Below are positions 17,616-27,063 of a stretch of 64,000 nucleotides of DNA, piece after piece (position 1 is the first letter of the stretch; the number at the start of each line of letters is the position of its first letter). The DNA is from CALUXS01 sp964547945 (GTDB lineage: Bacteria; Bacillota_I; Bacilli_A; Acholeplasmatales; Anaeroplasmataceae). The notes below the pieces were generated by a model. The model was given only the letters and a program-made list of their open reading frames with translations. It searched no databases and was not told where the DNA came from. The stretch lies in NCBI GenBank assembly GCA_964547945.1, contig CAZJPL010000001.1, positions 7,151 through 71,150 on the forward strand. Reading direction: 5' to 3'. Position numbers and translations under genes: made by a program.

Positions 17616-18682
17616 TATCTAAGCCTCTCTTCCGTTTCGGCATCAAATAGCAAGACTTTTTGAGGCCTTAAGTTGAATTTAATCTCTCCTTCTGATGGCA
17701 TATTTGTTAAAGAATCAACTATAGATCTAATAGTAGGTTTAGTACTTTCAGGATGTTTAGATACGATAGTAATATCTCTACCCATTACTTCTAAGTGATC
17801 AATATTAGTAGTAAATACACCATTAGGATCAACAACAAATCCTTCAGGACGAATGCCAACAAATATATCTCTATCTTCTAGATGAGTATCCATAATTTTT
17901 TCTTCACCTATATATACTCCACCATCTTTAATTACACCTTTAAATATATTAATTGGAGGAGTTCCTAAGAAGTTAGCAACGAATAAATTAACTGGATCAT
18001 CATATACTTCTTGAGGTTTACCAACTTGTTGCATAACACCTAATTTCATAACTACAATGAAATCAGAAATAGACATAGCTTCTTCTTGGTCATGAGTAAC
18101 GAAAATAGTTGTTACTCCGGTTTCTCTTTGAATTCTCTTAATTTCTTCCCTTGTTTGTAGACGTAATCTAGCATCTAAGTTAGATAATGGTTCATCTAAT
18201 AATAAAACATTAGGGTCTTTTACTAAAGCTCTTGCGATAGCTACTCTTTGTTGTTGACCACCAGATAATTCACTAGGTTTACGATCCATCAATTGTTCGA
18301 TTTGAACTATCTTAGCAGCTTGGAAAGCTTTAACAGCAGCTTCCTTTTTAGGAACTCTAGCACTTTCTAATGGGAATAAAATATTTTTCGCAACTGTCAT
18401 ATGTGGATATAACGCATAGTTTTGGAAAACCATTCCTATTCCTCTTTTTTCAGCGGCTAAATCTGTTACATCAGCATCATCAAAATAAATATGACCAGAT
18501 GTAGGTTCTTGCAAACCAGCAATCATATATAGAGTAGTTGATTTACCACAACCTGAAGGTCCTAATAAACCAATTAATTGACCATCTGGAATTTCAATGG
18601 TCAAATCATCTACTGCTCTAACTTCGCTTTTTTGCTTTTTGTTAGTAAAAATCTTAGTTAAGTTTTCAAGTACAACTTTCAT
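17615..18682 (-). CDS. ABC importer ATP-binding protein (MsmK/UgpC-like)
   Basis: This is the cytoplasmic ATPase of the importer. Visible motifs are Walker A GPSGCGKST, Q-loop FQNYALYPHMTV, signature LSGGQQQRVAIARAL, Walker B LLLDEPLSNLD and switch His VTHDQEEAM. A C-terminal TOBE-type region begins at about residue 235 (VGIRPEGF). The start at 18682 (MKVVLENL) is chosen over the upstream TTG because GGAGG lies 5 nt before it. UgpC/MsmK ATPases can serve several importers, so this one might also energise others. It is the first gene of the ABC-nuclease operon, behind a likely promoter at 18719-18747. Confidence 0.92.
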   Translation of the reverse strand: MKVVLENLTKIFTNKKQKSEVRAVDDLTIEIPDGQLIGLLGPSGCGKSTTLYMIAGLQEPTSGHIYFDDADVTDLAAEKRGIGMVFQNYALYPHMTVAKNILFPLESARVPKKEAAVKAFQAAKIVQIEQLMDRKPSELSGGQQQRVAIARALVKDPNVLLLDEPLSNLDARLRLQTREEIKRIQRETGVTTIFVTHDQEEAMSISDFIVVMKLGVMQQVGKPQEVYDDPVNLFVANFLGTPPINIFKGVIKDGGVYIGEEKIMDTHLEDRDIFVGIRPEGFVVDPNGVFTTNIDHLEVMGRDITIVSKHPESTKPTIRSIVDSLTNMPSEGEIKFNLRPQKVLLFDAETEERLR

Positions 18683-18718
18683 AAATCCTCCAACTGAGTA
18701 CAAAACTTATTCAAAATA

Positions 18719-18747
18719 ATTTTATCATAAACAACTATTACAATAAA
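18719..18747 (-). promoter_or_regulatory. Probable promoter of the ABC importer-nuclease operon
   Basis: On the minus strand a weak -35 TTTATT (18742-18747) and a -10 TAAAAT (18719-18724) are spaced 17 bp, about 37 bp before the ATPase start. Confidence 0.45.
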
Positions 18748-18779
18748 GTTTTTTATAAATCTTTACAAAAAATTTACAT

Positions 18780-20159
18780 TTAAAACTCTAGGTTTTTAGG
18801 GGTTCTTGGGAACGGAATTACATCTCTTATATTCTCTACTCCAGTGATATACATTAGTAATCTTTCAAAGCCCATTCCAAAACCACTATGAATGCACCCT
18901 CCGTATCTTCTAGTATCTAAATACCAATCCATAGATTCAGGTTCGATATGAAATTGTGCCATTCTCTTTAATAAAATATCCATTCTTTCTTCTCTTTGAG
19001 AACCACCACATAATTCTCCAGATCCCGGAACTAATAAATCGACTGCCGCCACCGTCTTTTTATCATCATTTAAACGCATGTAAAACGCCTTAATTTGTTC
19101 AGGCCAATCTTTAACAAATACAGGTGATTTAAAATACGTTTCTGTAAGATATTTTTCGTGTTCTCTACCTAAATCTTTTCCATATTCAGGTTCTTCTTCA
19201 AATTTCAGTTTAGCTTCTTTTAATAAAGTAATGGCATCATGATGAGTAATTCTTACAAATTTCTTATCTAGGACATTTTTTAAACGTTCAATTAAACCTT
19301 TTTCAACAAATTTATCAAAAAAGTTCATCTCTTCTTTTGCATGATCTAATACATATTTAATTATATATTTAATCATTTCTTCCATAATATCCATATTATC
19401 ATTTAAATCATAAAAAGCCATTTCTGGTTCGATCATCCAAAACTCACTAGCATGTCTTAAAGTATTTGAGTTTTCAGCTCTAAAAGCTGGCCCAAAAGTA
19501 TAAACATTACTAAAAGCTAAGGCATAAGCTTCTGCCTCTAGTTGACCAGTAACAGTTAGGTTTGCTGGTTTACCAAAAAAATCTTTTGAATAATCAATTT
19601 CTTTGCCTTGTAATTTATCTAGTTCTAAGGTAGTTACCTGAAACATTTGTCCAGCCCCTTCCCCGTCGTTTGAGGTAATTATAGGACTATGTAAATAGAC
19701 AAATCTTTTTTCTTCAAAAAAATGATGTGTTGCATGAGCACATATACTTCTTACTCTAAATACAGCACTAAATAAATTAGTTCTAGGTCTTAAATGAGCA
19801 TGTTCTCTTAAAAATTCTCTAGTATGTCTTTTAGGTTGAATTGGATAATCTTCACCACAAGTACCAAGAAGTTTATAACTACTTGCTTTAATTTCAAATG
19901 GCTGTTGATTATTTGGTGTTAATACTAAAATACCTTCAACCTCAATTGACATACCTGCTCTTGCTTTTCTAGCTTCTTCAATGCCAATAGTAGTATCATC
20001 ATAAACTATTTGAATGGATTCAAAAAAAGTTCCATCATTCAAAACAATAAAACCAAACGCTTTCTGATCTCTATTATTTCTAACCCAACCTCTAAGTAAT
20101 ACTTTTTTACCTTCATATTTTTTAGGGTCAGCAAATAATTGGTAGCTTAAATCTCTCAT
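18780..20159 (-). CDS. asnS: Asparaginyl-tRNA synthetase
   Basis: A 459-residue class IIb synthetase that charges tRNA-Asn in the cytoplasm. The N-terminal OB anticodon-binding domain (KVLLRGWVRNNRDQKAFGFIVL) is followed by the catalytic core with motif 2 (GPAFRAENSNTLRHASEFWMIEPE) and motif 3 (GFGMGFERLLMYITG). TxQLEAE and the Asn-type residues in motif 2 separate it from AspRS and LysRS. It is a single-gene unit under a T-box leader with an AAC specifier, which agrees with the amino acid. AGGAG lies 6 nt before the ATG. Confidence 0.97.
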   Translation of the reverse strand: MRDLSYQLFADPKKYEGKKVLLRGWVRNNRDQKAFGFIVLNDGTFFESIQIVYDDTTIGIEEARKARAGMSIEVEGILVLTPNNQQPFEIKASSYKLLGTCGEDYPIQPKRHTREFLREHAHLRPRTNLFSAVFRVRSICAHATHHFFEEKRFVYLHSPIITSNDGEGAGQMFQVTTLELDKLQGKEIDYSKDFFGKPANLTVTGQLEAEAYALAFSNVYTFGPAFRAENSNTLRHASEFWMIEPEMAFYDLNDNMDIMEEMIKYIIKYVLDHAKEEMNFFDKFVEKGLIERLKNVLDKKFVRITHHDAITLLKEAKLKFEEEPEYGKDLGREHEKYLTETYFKSPVFVKDWPEQIKAFYMRLNDDKKTVAAVDLLVPGSGELCGGSQREERMDILLKRMAQFHIEPESMDWYLDTRRYGGCIHSGFGMGFERLLMYITGVENIRDVIPFPRTPKNLEF

Positions 20160-20164
20160 TCTAA

Positions 20165-20410
20165 ATCTCCTCAGTTATATAAATTTCTATATAAGGACGA
20201 ATCAAATCCGCGGTACCACCTTATTTCTAGATAGTTTATATATCTAGCTCTCAAATCTGTTAACGCCAGAAATCGGATAGTTCTACTTTGTTTATTTTCC
20301 TCTACCAGTTATGAAGATGTTGTCCGATAATCTCTTTTGTTTGTTTTCACCAACCACAAACTCTCTTAAAAAATCAATTATCTTTCTTCTTCACATTACT
20401 TTATTATGCA
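20165..20410 (-). promoter_or_regulatory. T-box riboswitch leader of asnS (specifier AAC)
   Basis: The minus strand carries the invariant T-box AAGGTGGTACCGCGG (core at 20209-20220). Stem I has the apical GTTTGTGGTTGGTGAAAAC region, and its basal helix pairs GTGAAGA with TCTTCAT. Immediately above that helix on the 3' side is AAC-A (20319-20321), a specifier for Asn. This senses uncharged tRNA-Asn and promotes asnS expression. The competing helix (ATAAGG with CCTTAT after CGTCC) is followed by ATATAGAAATTT rather than a clean U-run, so the readout may be weak termination or control at the ribosome site. Confidence 0.9.
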
Positions 20411-20415
20411 AAAAT

Positions 20416-20444
20416 ATGATACACCAAAAGTATTTTTTTGTCTA
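20416..20444 (-). promoter_or_regulatory. Promoter of the T-box/asnS unit
   Basis: TAGACA (20439-20444) and TATCAT (20416-20421) are spaced 17 bp on the minus strand; each differs from consensus at one position. Initiation would be near 20409, directly before stem I. Confidence 0.75.
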
Positions 20445-20499
20445 CAAAAAATATATTTTCGGGCGCTATTGCTAGATAATTAAATTTTTCTCACAAAAA

Positions 20500-20526
20500 T
20501 AAAAAGATATTAGAAAAACTAATACC
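20500..20526 (-). terminator. Terminator of the four-helix membrane protein gene
   Basis: On the minus strand GGTATTAG and CTAATATC pair around TTTTT and are followed by TTTTTATTTTT. Confidence 0.75.
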
Positions 20527-20540
20527 TTTTTTATACTATG

Positions 20541-21047
20541 TTATTTAAGTTTAAATACTCTAAATAATGCTATTAAGGCAGCAACACCATAACATGCTAA
20601 ACCTAAATAAGAACCAATACCAGTAACGAAAGTTAGACTATCGCCTATTAATTCTGCAAAATCACTACCAAATACCATATAATTAGGAATATAGTAGAAC
20701 ATTATAGCTCCTACTACTAAAGCTACTATTCCTATTAAACATATTAATCTAGATGTAGTTATATTTAAAATAACACCTAATACTCCTAAAATTAAAGGTA
20801 TTAAAGCAACAAAACTAAAAGCTAAAATAGTCATAGTTACAGTAATTAGAACAGTAACACTTTTACTATAACCAAATACTACTTCCATACCAGTAAAGCC
20901 ACCTGATTCAACATATTCAGATAAAATACCAGTATCTAATGTTACAGCATCTAAAAATAAAAATAGACAGATACCTAATACTACAACAACAAATATTAAG
21001 ATAGATAAATGAAGTGGATTAACTCCTCTTTTTTTCTTTTTTGCCAT
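20541..21047 (-). CDS. Small four-helix membrane protein, function unknown
   Basis: A 168-residue protein with a basic N-terminus (AKKKKRG) and four predicted membrane helices at about residues 14-35, 62-90, 95-115 and 135-165. I recognise no family. The upstream ABC exporter operon ends 64 bp before its start and it has its own terminator, so it could be a separate unit or the last gene of the exporter transcript. Confidence 0.6.
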   Translation of the reverse strand: MAKKKKRGVNPLHLSILIFVVVVLGICLFLFLDAVTLDTGILSEYVESGGFTGMEVVFGYSKSVTVLITVTMTILAFSFVALIPLILGVLGVILNITTSRLICLIGIVALVVGAIMFYYIPNYMVFGSDFAELIGDSLTFVTGIGSYLGLACYGVAALIALFRVFKLK

Positions 21048-21110
21048 TGAAATTATTCCTCCTGTAATCTAGTTATACTATAAAACAATTATTAAATCAA
21101 TCTTGATTTA

Positions 21111-22883
21111 TTACATATGTTTAAATTGAATTTCGTATAAAGAATGATATAAACCTTTTTTCTTAAGTAACTCTTGATGATTTCCTTCTTCTACTATTTC
21201 ACCTTTTTTAAGAACTATTATCTTATCAGCATGTTGAATAGTAGATAATCTGTGAGCTACTATTAACATAGTACCTACATTCATCATCTTCTCTAAACTC
21301 TCTTGAATTAACACTTCTGTTTCAGTATCAATATTAGCAGTTGCCTCGTCTAATATAATAATATTAGGCTTATGAATTATTGTTCTAGCAAAACTGATTA
21401 ATTGTCTTTCTCCTGCTGAGAAGTTCGCTCCTCTTTCTAGAACCTTATGATCATATTCGTCAGGTAATTTACTTATAAACCTATCAGCATTCACATATTT
21501 AACAGCATCCATAACTTCTTCTCTAGTAAAACTAGGATCTCTTAAAGTAATATTTGTTTCAATAGTACCTGAGAATAAGAAAACATCTTGTAACATTTGA
21601 CCGATATGTTTTCTTAAACTTTCTATTTTTATATCCATGATATCTATATCATCAATATAAATATGACCTCTTTGAATATCATAATTTCTAACTATTAAAG
21701 CTAAAATAGTAGTCTTACCGGCTCCTGTAGCCCCAACAAAAGCTACAGTTTGTTTAGGCATAATAGTAAAAGATACATCTTTTAAAATCCAATTTTCATC
21801 ATTATAGGCAAACCAAACATGATCAAATACTATTTTACCTTCAAAATGATCTATTTCAATAGCCCCTTCTTTATCTAGGACTACTTTAGGAGTATCTAGT
21901 ACAGTTAAAATCTTTTCAGTAGCTGCGAAAGCTTGTTGTAATTGATTAAATAACTCAGCTAATTGTTGAATAGGATTAAAGAAATAACTAATATATCCAT
22001 AATAAGATACAAAAAGTGATACAGTTAAACTTCCACCTGCTATAAAATTAATACCAAAATAAATAACTATCATTTGGCATACTACATATAATACATAGAT
22101 AGTTGGTTGGAAGATACCAAAGACTAATATTTCCTTTAATGAGCTGTTTTTTAAGGCTAGGTTCTTCTCTTTAAATTCTTGATATTTCTTATCTTCTTGA
22201 TTAAATATTTGAGTAACCTTCATACCTGATATATTTTCAGATAAGAATGAATTAACTGCTGATACGTTTTGTCTTACTTCTCTATACGCTTTTCTTGATT
22301 TTCTTCTAAAGATAAACGTTACGACAAGCAAAACTGGAACTACACATAATAATATTAAAGTTAATTTCCAAGATATGACAAACATTATTATTAAAACTAC
22401 AATAATAGTTAAAAAATAACTAAAGAAATTAACTAAAACATTACTAAAAAAATCATTTAGAGTAGCTGTATCTGATGTAACTCTAGTAACAAGTCTACCT
22501 ACAGGTTGTTCATTTATTTGAGCTATTGATAGTGATTCTATATGGTCAAAAGTTTCATTTCTTATTGAATATAATATCTTTTGTCCTATATTTTGAAGTA
22601 ATAAAGATGTTCTATACTTTAAAAAACCATATATTATTATCATAAGAACAAATAAACCAATAATTGTATAACAATACATCATAGCTCTATTTGTTGATAA
22701 GTTATCATCACCTAAAAAATTAACTATTAAACCCTGCATTAAAGGTGGTAATAAGTCAATGACAACTAATAATACAGTTAAAGTCAAACCGATAATGAAA
22801 TGTTTTTTATGAGGCTTAGCGAAACTAAGTAATCTTTTAATTATTTCTTTATCAGTATAATTTCTAGATATATCTTTAGTCAT
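21111..22883 (-). CDS. ABC exporter half-transporter, catalytic partner (LmrD/BmrD-like)
   Basis: A 590-residue protein. The six-helix exporter membrane domain covers about residues 1-320 and the nucleotide-binding domain follows. Walker A is GATGAGKTT, Walker B IIILDEATANID with the catalytic Glu, and the H-loop is VAHRLST. The signature is FSAGERQLIS, a departure from LSGGQ. Such complementary changes are the rule in heterodimeric exporters, where each ATP site is built from both subunits. The start overlaps the upstream partner's stop by one base. Likely substrates are drugs or lipids; none is indicated. Confidence 0.9.
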   Translation of the reverse strand: MTKDISRNYTDKEIIKRLLSFAKPHKKHFIIGLTLTVLLVVIDLLPPLMQGLIVNFLGDDNLSTNRAMMYCYTIIGLFVLMIIIYGFLKYRTSLLLQNIGQKILYSIRNETFDHIESLSIAQINEQPVGRLVTRVTSDTATLNDFFSNVLVNFFSYFLTIIVVLIIMFVISWKLTLILLCVVPVLLVVTFIFRRKSRKAYREVRQNVSAVNSFLSENISGMKVTQIFNQEDKKYQEFKEKNLALKNSSLKEILVFGIFQPTIYVLYVVCQMIVIYFGINFIAGGSLTVSLFVSYYGYISYFFNPIQQLAELFNQLQQAFAATEKILTVLDTPKVVLDKEGAIEIDHFEGKIVFDHVWFAYNDENWILKDVSFTIMPKQTVAFVGATGAGKTTILALIVRNYDIQRGHIYIDDIDIMDIKIESLRKHIGQMLQDVFLFSGTIETNITLRDPSFTREEVMDAVKYVNADRFISKLPDEYDHKVLERGANFSAGERQLISFARTIIHKPNIIILDEATANIDTETEVLIQESLEKMMNVGTMLIVAHRLSTIQHADKIIVLKKGEIVEEGNHQELLKKKGLYHSLYEIQFKHM

Positions 22884-24634
22884 TAACTATTCACCTCCTC
22901 TTCTAAGGTTTGGAGTCTAACCATTTCTTGATATAATTTATTAGTTTTTAATAAACTATCATTATTACCTATACCTACTACCTTACCTTCATCAAGTAAG
23001 ATAATAACATCTAAATCTTTAACTGTAGATATTCTATGACTTACCATAATAGTAGTCTTACCTTTTCTTAAATCTCTTAAATTAGTTAAGATTTTTTCTT
23101 CTGTCTTAGTATCTACAGCTGATACTGAATCATCAAAAATCATAATAGGTGGATTTTTTATTAAGGCTCTTGCGATAGATACTCTTTGTTTTTGACCACC
23201 AGATAAAGTAACTCCTCTTTCACCTAATATTGTTTGATAACCTTCTTTAAATTCAATTATATTATCATGAACATCAGACATAGTAGCTGATCTAACTATA
23301 TCATCATCTGCTACATCCCCGCTAAAAGCGAAAGCTATATTATTTCTTACAGTATCTGAAAATAAGAAATTATCTTGAGGAACATAACCTATACTTTCTC
23401 TTACCTTTTTATAAGGTAATTTCATAATATCTATATCATCTAATAATAAAGCCTCACTATCTAGGTTATACATTCTTAAAAGTAAGTCTACTAAAGTAGA
23501 TTTACCACTACCAGTTTTACCAAGTATTCCTACCATTTGACCTTTTTCAATAGTAAAAGTTATATCTTTTAAAATAGGCGTATCGGCATCATTATACTGA
23601 AATGTTAAATGATTAAAGGTAATTTTACCTTCAATTTGACTTTCTACTATACCTTCATCTACTATTTCAGGTTTTTCATCTAATAATTCTGATACTCTAG
23701 TTAAACTAGCTTTAGCTTGTGATCTTAAATTAATTAATTGTCCTATAGCCATCATAGGCCAAGTAAGAGAATTAAAATAAGAAACAAAGGCAGTTAAATT
23801 ACCAATAGTAAAATTAATATCCGTTCCAGCTATTAAATAAACACCACCAGCAAATAATACTGAAATAATTAAATTAAGTATTACGGTAATAAAGACATTT
23901 AATATCATATAATAGCGTAAGAAAGACATATTTTTCTCATAATTATCTTCATTAATTCTTAAGAATTCTCTTCTTTCTTCACTTTCTTTTACGAATGCTT
24001 TAATAACACTAATACCAGTAAAATTTTCTTGAGTAAAATCAGATAAATCCTCATAAGCCATTTGTCTTACTTTAAACTTATCTTCCATTCTTTTACCTAA
24101 GAAAAATGAAGCTATTCCTATACCAATAGCTGGTACTAAAATAATACAAGTCAACATCCAGTTAAGTAAAAACATCTTTATTAAGGCAATAGAGCCTAAA
24201 AAGATAAAATCAATTAACATAATAGTTCCTTGACCAAAAAAAGATCTAATAGTTTGAAGATCATTAGTATATAAGGCCATGAGGGCACCAGTTTTATGTT
24301 TTTTATAAAAACTATAGCTTAAGGTTTCACTATGTAAAAACATTTCATCACGCATATCAGATTCAATTCTTACACCAACACCAAATATGCATATACGCCA
24401 AGTAAAACGACCAATAAACATAACTATAGCTATTAAACCAATATATAAAACTGAAGTCGTTAAAATACTCATATCTTCAAATATAGATCCATCAGATATT
24501 CCGTCTACTAAATCTCCAAATATTTGAGGAATTAATAATTGAAAAAAATCTACTAATATTAGAGCTAATACCCCGAAGAAAAAGAACCAAAAATATTTTT
24601 TATAATATTTATTAACATACTTACCAAATAACAT
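22883..24634 (-). CDS. ABC exporter half-transporter, degenerate-site partner (LmrC/BmrC-like)
   Basis: A 583-residue protein with a six-helix membrane domain and ATPase domain. Walker A is GKTGSGKST, the signature a canonical LSGGQKQRVSIARAL, but Walker B reads IMIFDDSVSAVD, with Asp replacing the catalytic Glu. It therefore supplies a good signature motif to the partner's active site while its own site should be hydrolysis-poor. This matches asymmetric heterodimeric exporters. It is co-transcribed with the partner and lies 8 bp behind uppP. Confidence 0.9.
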   Translation of the reverse strand: MLFGKYVNKYYKKYFWFFFFGVLALILVDFFQLLIPQIFGDLVDGISDGSIFEDMSILTTSVLYIGLIAIVMFIGRFTWRICIFGVGVRIESDMRDEMFLHSETLSYSFYKKHKTGALMALYTNDLQTIRSFFGQGTIMLIDFIFLGSIALIKMFLLNWMLTCIILVPAIGIGIASFFLGKRMEDKFKVRQMAYEDLSDFTQENFTGISVIKAFVKESEERREFLRINEDNYEKNMSFLRYYMILNVFITVILNLIISVLFAGGVYLIAGTDINFTIGNLTAFVSYFNSLTWPMMAIGQLINLRSQAKASLTRVSELLDEKPEIVDEGIVESQIEGKITFNHLTFQYNDADTPILKDITFTIEKGQMVGILGKTGSGKSTLVDLLLRMYNLDSEALLLDDIDIMKLPYKKVRESIGYVPQDNFLFSDTVRNNIAFAFSGDVADDDIVRSATMSDVHDNIIEFKEGYQTILGERGVTLSGGQKQRVSIARALIKNPPIMIFDDSVSAVDTKTEEKILTNLRDLRKGKTTIMVSHRISTVKDLDVIILLDEGKVVGIGNNDSLLKTNKLYQEMVRLQTLEEEVNS

Positions 24635-24642
24635 AAACTCAC

Positions 24643-25482
24643 CTACACAGTTATAATACTAGTTAAAAATAAGATTATTAAAATAATACCTAAGGCTATT
24701 CTATAATAACCAAATACTTTAAAGTCATGTTTCTTAATATATTTCATTAATAATTTAATAACTAACATACTTACTATAAAAGCTACTAACATTCCTACTA
24801 ATAAAAATATTATTTGATTAGTAGTTATTGAATTATTTAAGAAAAATTTAACCCCTCTTAACAAACTAGCTCCTAGCATAACTGGTATAGATAAAAAGAA
24901 ACTAAATTCAGCTGCCACAGTTCTATTACAACCTAATAACATCGCACCTAAAATGGTTGCCCCACTTCTACTAGTGCCAGGTATTAAAGCTAACAACTGT
25001 ATTAAACCAATAATTAAAGCTGTCCTAATAGACAATTCTTTCATGTCCCGAATTTTGAATTCCCTTTTTTTATTAAATATTTCAATCACTATAAATAAAA
25101 TACCATATAATATTAAAGTAATACTTACGGTAATAGAATTATATAGATGTTCATTTAACCAATCATCCAAAAAAATACCTATTATAGCAGCTGGCAGGCA
25201 AGCAATTATTACTTTTAACCAAGTATGCCAAGTAGCTTTTTTTACTTCTACTGGTTTATCTTTGCCAAATGGCCATAATTTATTAAAAAAACAAATTATT
25301 ACAGCTATAATAGCTCCTAATTGAATAGCTACTAAAAAGAAATCCCAAAATTCTGAACCATAAGAGGTTTTTACATCTAACAAACTCTCTAATATAATCA
25401 TATGTCCAGTTGAACTAACTGGTAACCATTCTGTTATTCCTTCTACTATACCAAACAATATACTCTTTAATATATCTATCAT
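24643..25482 (-). CDS. uppP: Undecaprenyl-diphosphate phosphatase
   Basis: A 279-residue integral membrane protein of the BacA/UppP family, dephosphorylating undecaprenyl pyrophosphate to recycle the lipid carrier for cell-wall or surface glycans. The two family signatures are EGITEWLPVSSTGHMI near the N-terminus and PGTSRSGATILGAMLLG in the middle, with about eight hydrophobic helices. Its presence argues that the organism still makes undecaprenyl-linked envelope polymers. It is flanked at 8-10 bp by cls and the ABC exporter, forming an envelope-related operon. Confidence 0.95.
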   Translation of the reverse strand: MIDILKSILFGIVEGITEWLPVSSTGHMIILESLLDVKTSYGSEFWDFFLVAIQLGAIIAVIICFFNKLWPFGKDKPVEVKKATWHTWLKVIIACLPAAIIGIFLDDWLNEHLYNSITVSITLILYGILFIVIEIFNKKREFKIRDMKELSIRTALIIGLIQLLALIPGTSRSGATILGAMLLGCNRTVAAEFSFFLSIPVMLGASLLRGVKFFLNNSITTNQIIFLLVGMLVAFIVSMLVIKLLMKYIKKHDFKVFGYYRIALGIILIILFLTSIITV

Positions 25483-25491
25483 AATTTTCTC

Positions 25492-27021
25492 CTATAACAT
25501 TGGGGCAAACAAACGTAATAAAAAGGCTAAAATTTTAGAGAATATATTTCTCTTATTCCAATCTTCTATAGTATAATTTTCACTCTTATCTATAGTATCA
25601 ATAAAATCAGTAGACATCTTTTTAATTTCACTATTTTCTAATAACACTACACCGCATTCAAAATGTAAAAATAAACTCCTATAATCCATGTTGATAGTTC
25701 CACAAAAAGCATATTTATCATCTACTATAATATTTTTAGCATGATTAAATCCTGGAGTAAATTCATATATCTTAACCCCACTTTTAAGTAATTTATAGTA
25801 GTGGGCTCTAGTCATCATAAATACTGTTTTCTTATCAGGTATTTTAGGTACTAATATCCTAACATCAACCCCGCATTTAGCCTGTAAGGCTATAGCGTTA
25901 ATCATTTCATCATCAATAATTAAATAAGGTGTTGAAATATATAGAGTCTTATTAGCTTCTTGAATTAAACTTTTAAATACATCATAAGCTGTATGAGAAT
26001 CAGTATAAGGACCATCACCAAATGGTAAAATATATCCATCAGTCTCACTTTCATAATCATATAAATAATCAGTTATATTTAGTTTTTCTTTAGTTGAAGA
26101 GTACCACATATCAATAAACATAGTGACAAAGGTTCTAGTAGCTCTACCATCTAATAAAACCGCATTATCTCGCCAATATCCAAATCTATCTTTTTTATGA
26201 ATATATTCATCAGCTAAATTATCTCCCCCACAATAACTATATTTACCATCAATTACACATATCTTTCTATGATCTCTATAGTTAACAGCTGGGTTAATAT
26301 TTAAACCTAGAGGTCCGTAAACAGCTATTTTTAAATTAGGTATAGAAACAAATTTCTTCATTATCTTATTAGATAAAGCTCTTTTAGAACCTATATCATC
26401 ATAAATTATTTTTATTTCTACACCTTTATTACCAAGTTCAGTTAATACTTCTAATAATTCTTCTAATAAATAACCTTCAGATAAAATAAAATATTCTAAA
26501 AAAACATATTTTTCTGCCTGTTTCATCTTTTCTAACATATCTTTATGTTTAAGGCTTGCATCTTCAAAAAATTTAACATTAGTTCTATCATATAAAGGAA
26601 ATAAATCATCATTATAAACTAATTTACTTATCTTTTTAGTATAATTATCTTCTCCTTCATATTCACTATAATTAATACTTATTCTAGATTTAGCTAAAGC
26701 AATTAACTTTCTTCTTTTTCTTCTAGGTAAATATTTAGCATTATAATTAGCTACATATAAGAAAGTAAAGAAATAAGGTAAAATAGCTATTAAAACTATC
26801 CAAGTCATTTTATAACTTATAGAAGAATCACTATTTAATATAAAGATAGCAGCTATAATAAATAAGCAGTTACCAGCAATATATAATACCTGACTACCAG
26901 CAAAACTTCCTACAATAGCGTAATAATATACAGTAACTTGTACAGCAAACAAAACTACCATCAAAATAAAATATAATATTTTCTTCCAAATAGGAGTAGT
27001 TATACGTTCATTTTGTAACAT
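25492..27021 (-). CDS. cls: Cardiolipin synthase (phospholipase D type)
   Basis: A 509-residue membrane enzyme that joins two phosphatidylglycerols into cardiolipin and glycerol. Two N-terminal membrane helices lie within residues 10-65. The two HKD motifs are HRKICVIDGKYSYCGGDN (about residue 250) and HAKNIIVDDKYAFCGTINMD (about residue 425). Length and motif spacing match Firmicute Cls. It heads a likely operon with uppP and the exporter. Confidence 0.93.
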   Translation of the reverse strand: MLQNERITTPIWKKILYFILMVVLFAVQVTVYYYAIVGSFAGSQVLYIAGNCLFIIAAIFILNSDSSISYKMTWIVLIAILPYFFTFLYVANYNAKYLPRRKRRKLIALAKSRISINYSEYEGEDNYTKKISKLVYNDDLFPLYDRTNVKFFEDASLKHKDMLEKMKQAEKYVFLEYFILSEGYLLEELLEVLTELGNKGVEIKIIYDDIGSKRALSNKIMKKFVSIPNLKIAVYGPLGLNINPAVNYRDHRKICVIDGKYSYCGGDNLADEYIHKKDRFGYWRDNAVLLDGRATRTFVTMFIDMWYSSTKEKLNITDYLYDYESETDGYILPFGDGPYTDSHTAYDVFKSLIQEANKTLYISTPYLIIDDEMINAIALQAKCGVDVRILVPKIPDKKTVFMMTRAHYYKLLKSGVKIYEFTPGFNHAKNIIVDDKYAFCGTINMDYRSLFLHFECGVVLLENSEIKKMSTDFIDTIDKSENYTIEDWNKRNIFSKILAFLLRLFAPML

Positions 27022-27037
27022 TTGTTTCCTCCATCTA

Positions 27038-27063
27038 TAAAAATAAAAGGGCTAATGCCCTTT
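27038..27063 (-). terminator. Terminator of the 235-aa lipoprotein gene
   Basis: AAAGGGC-ATTA-GCCCTTT is followed by TATTTTTA on the minus strand, at the stop codon of the lipoprotein gene and before cls. Confidence 0.8.

Noticed and set aside
14212..18682. Plain maltose/sugar import operon
   Set aside because: The components are family-typical, but no glycosidase or sugar regulator is present and secreted nucleases follow at 6 bp; sugar import is kept only as an alternative.
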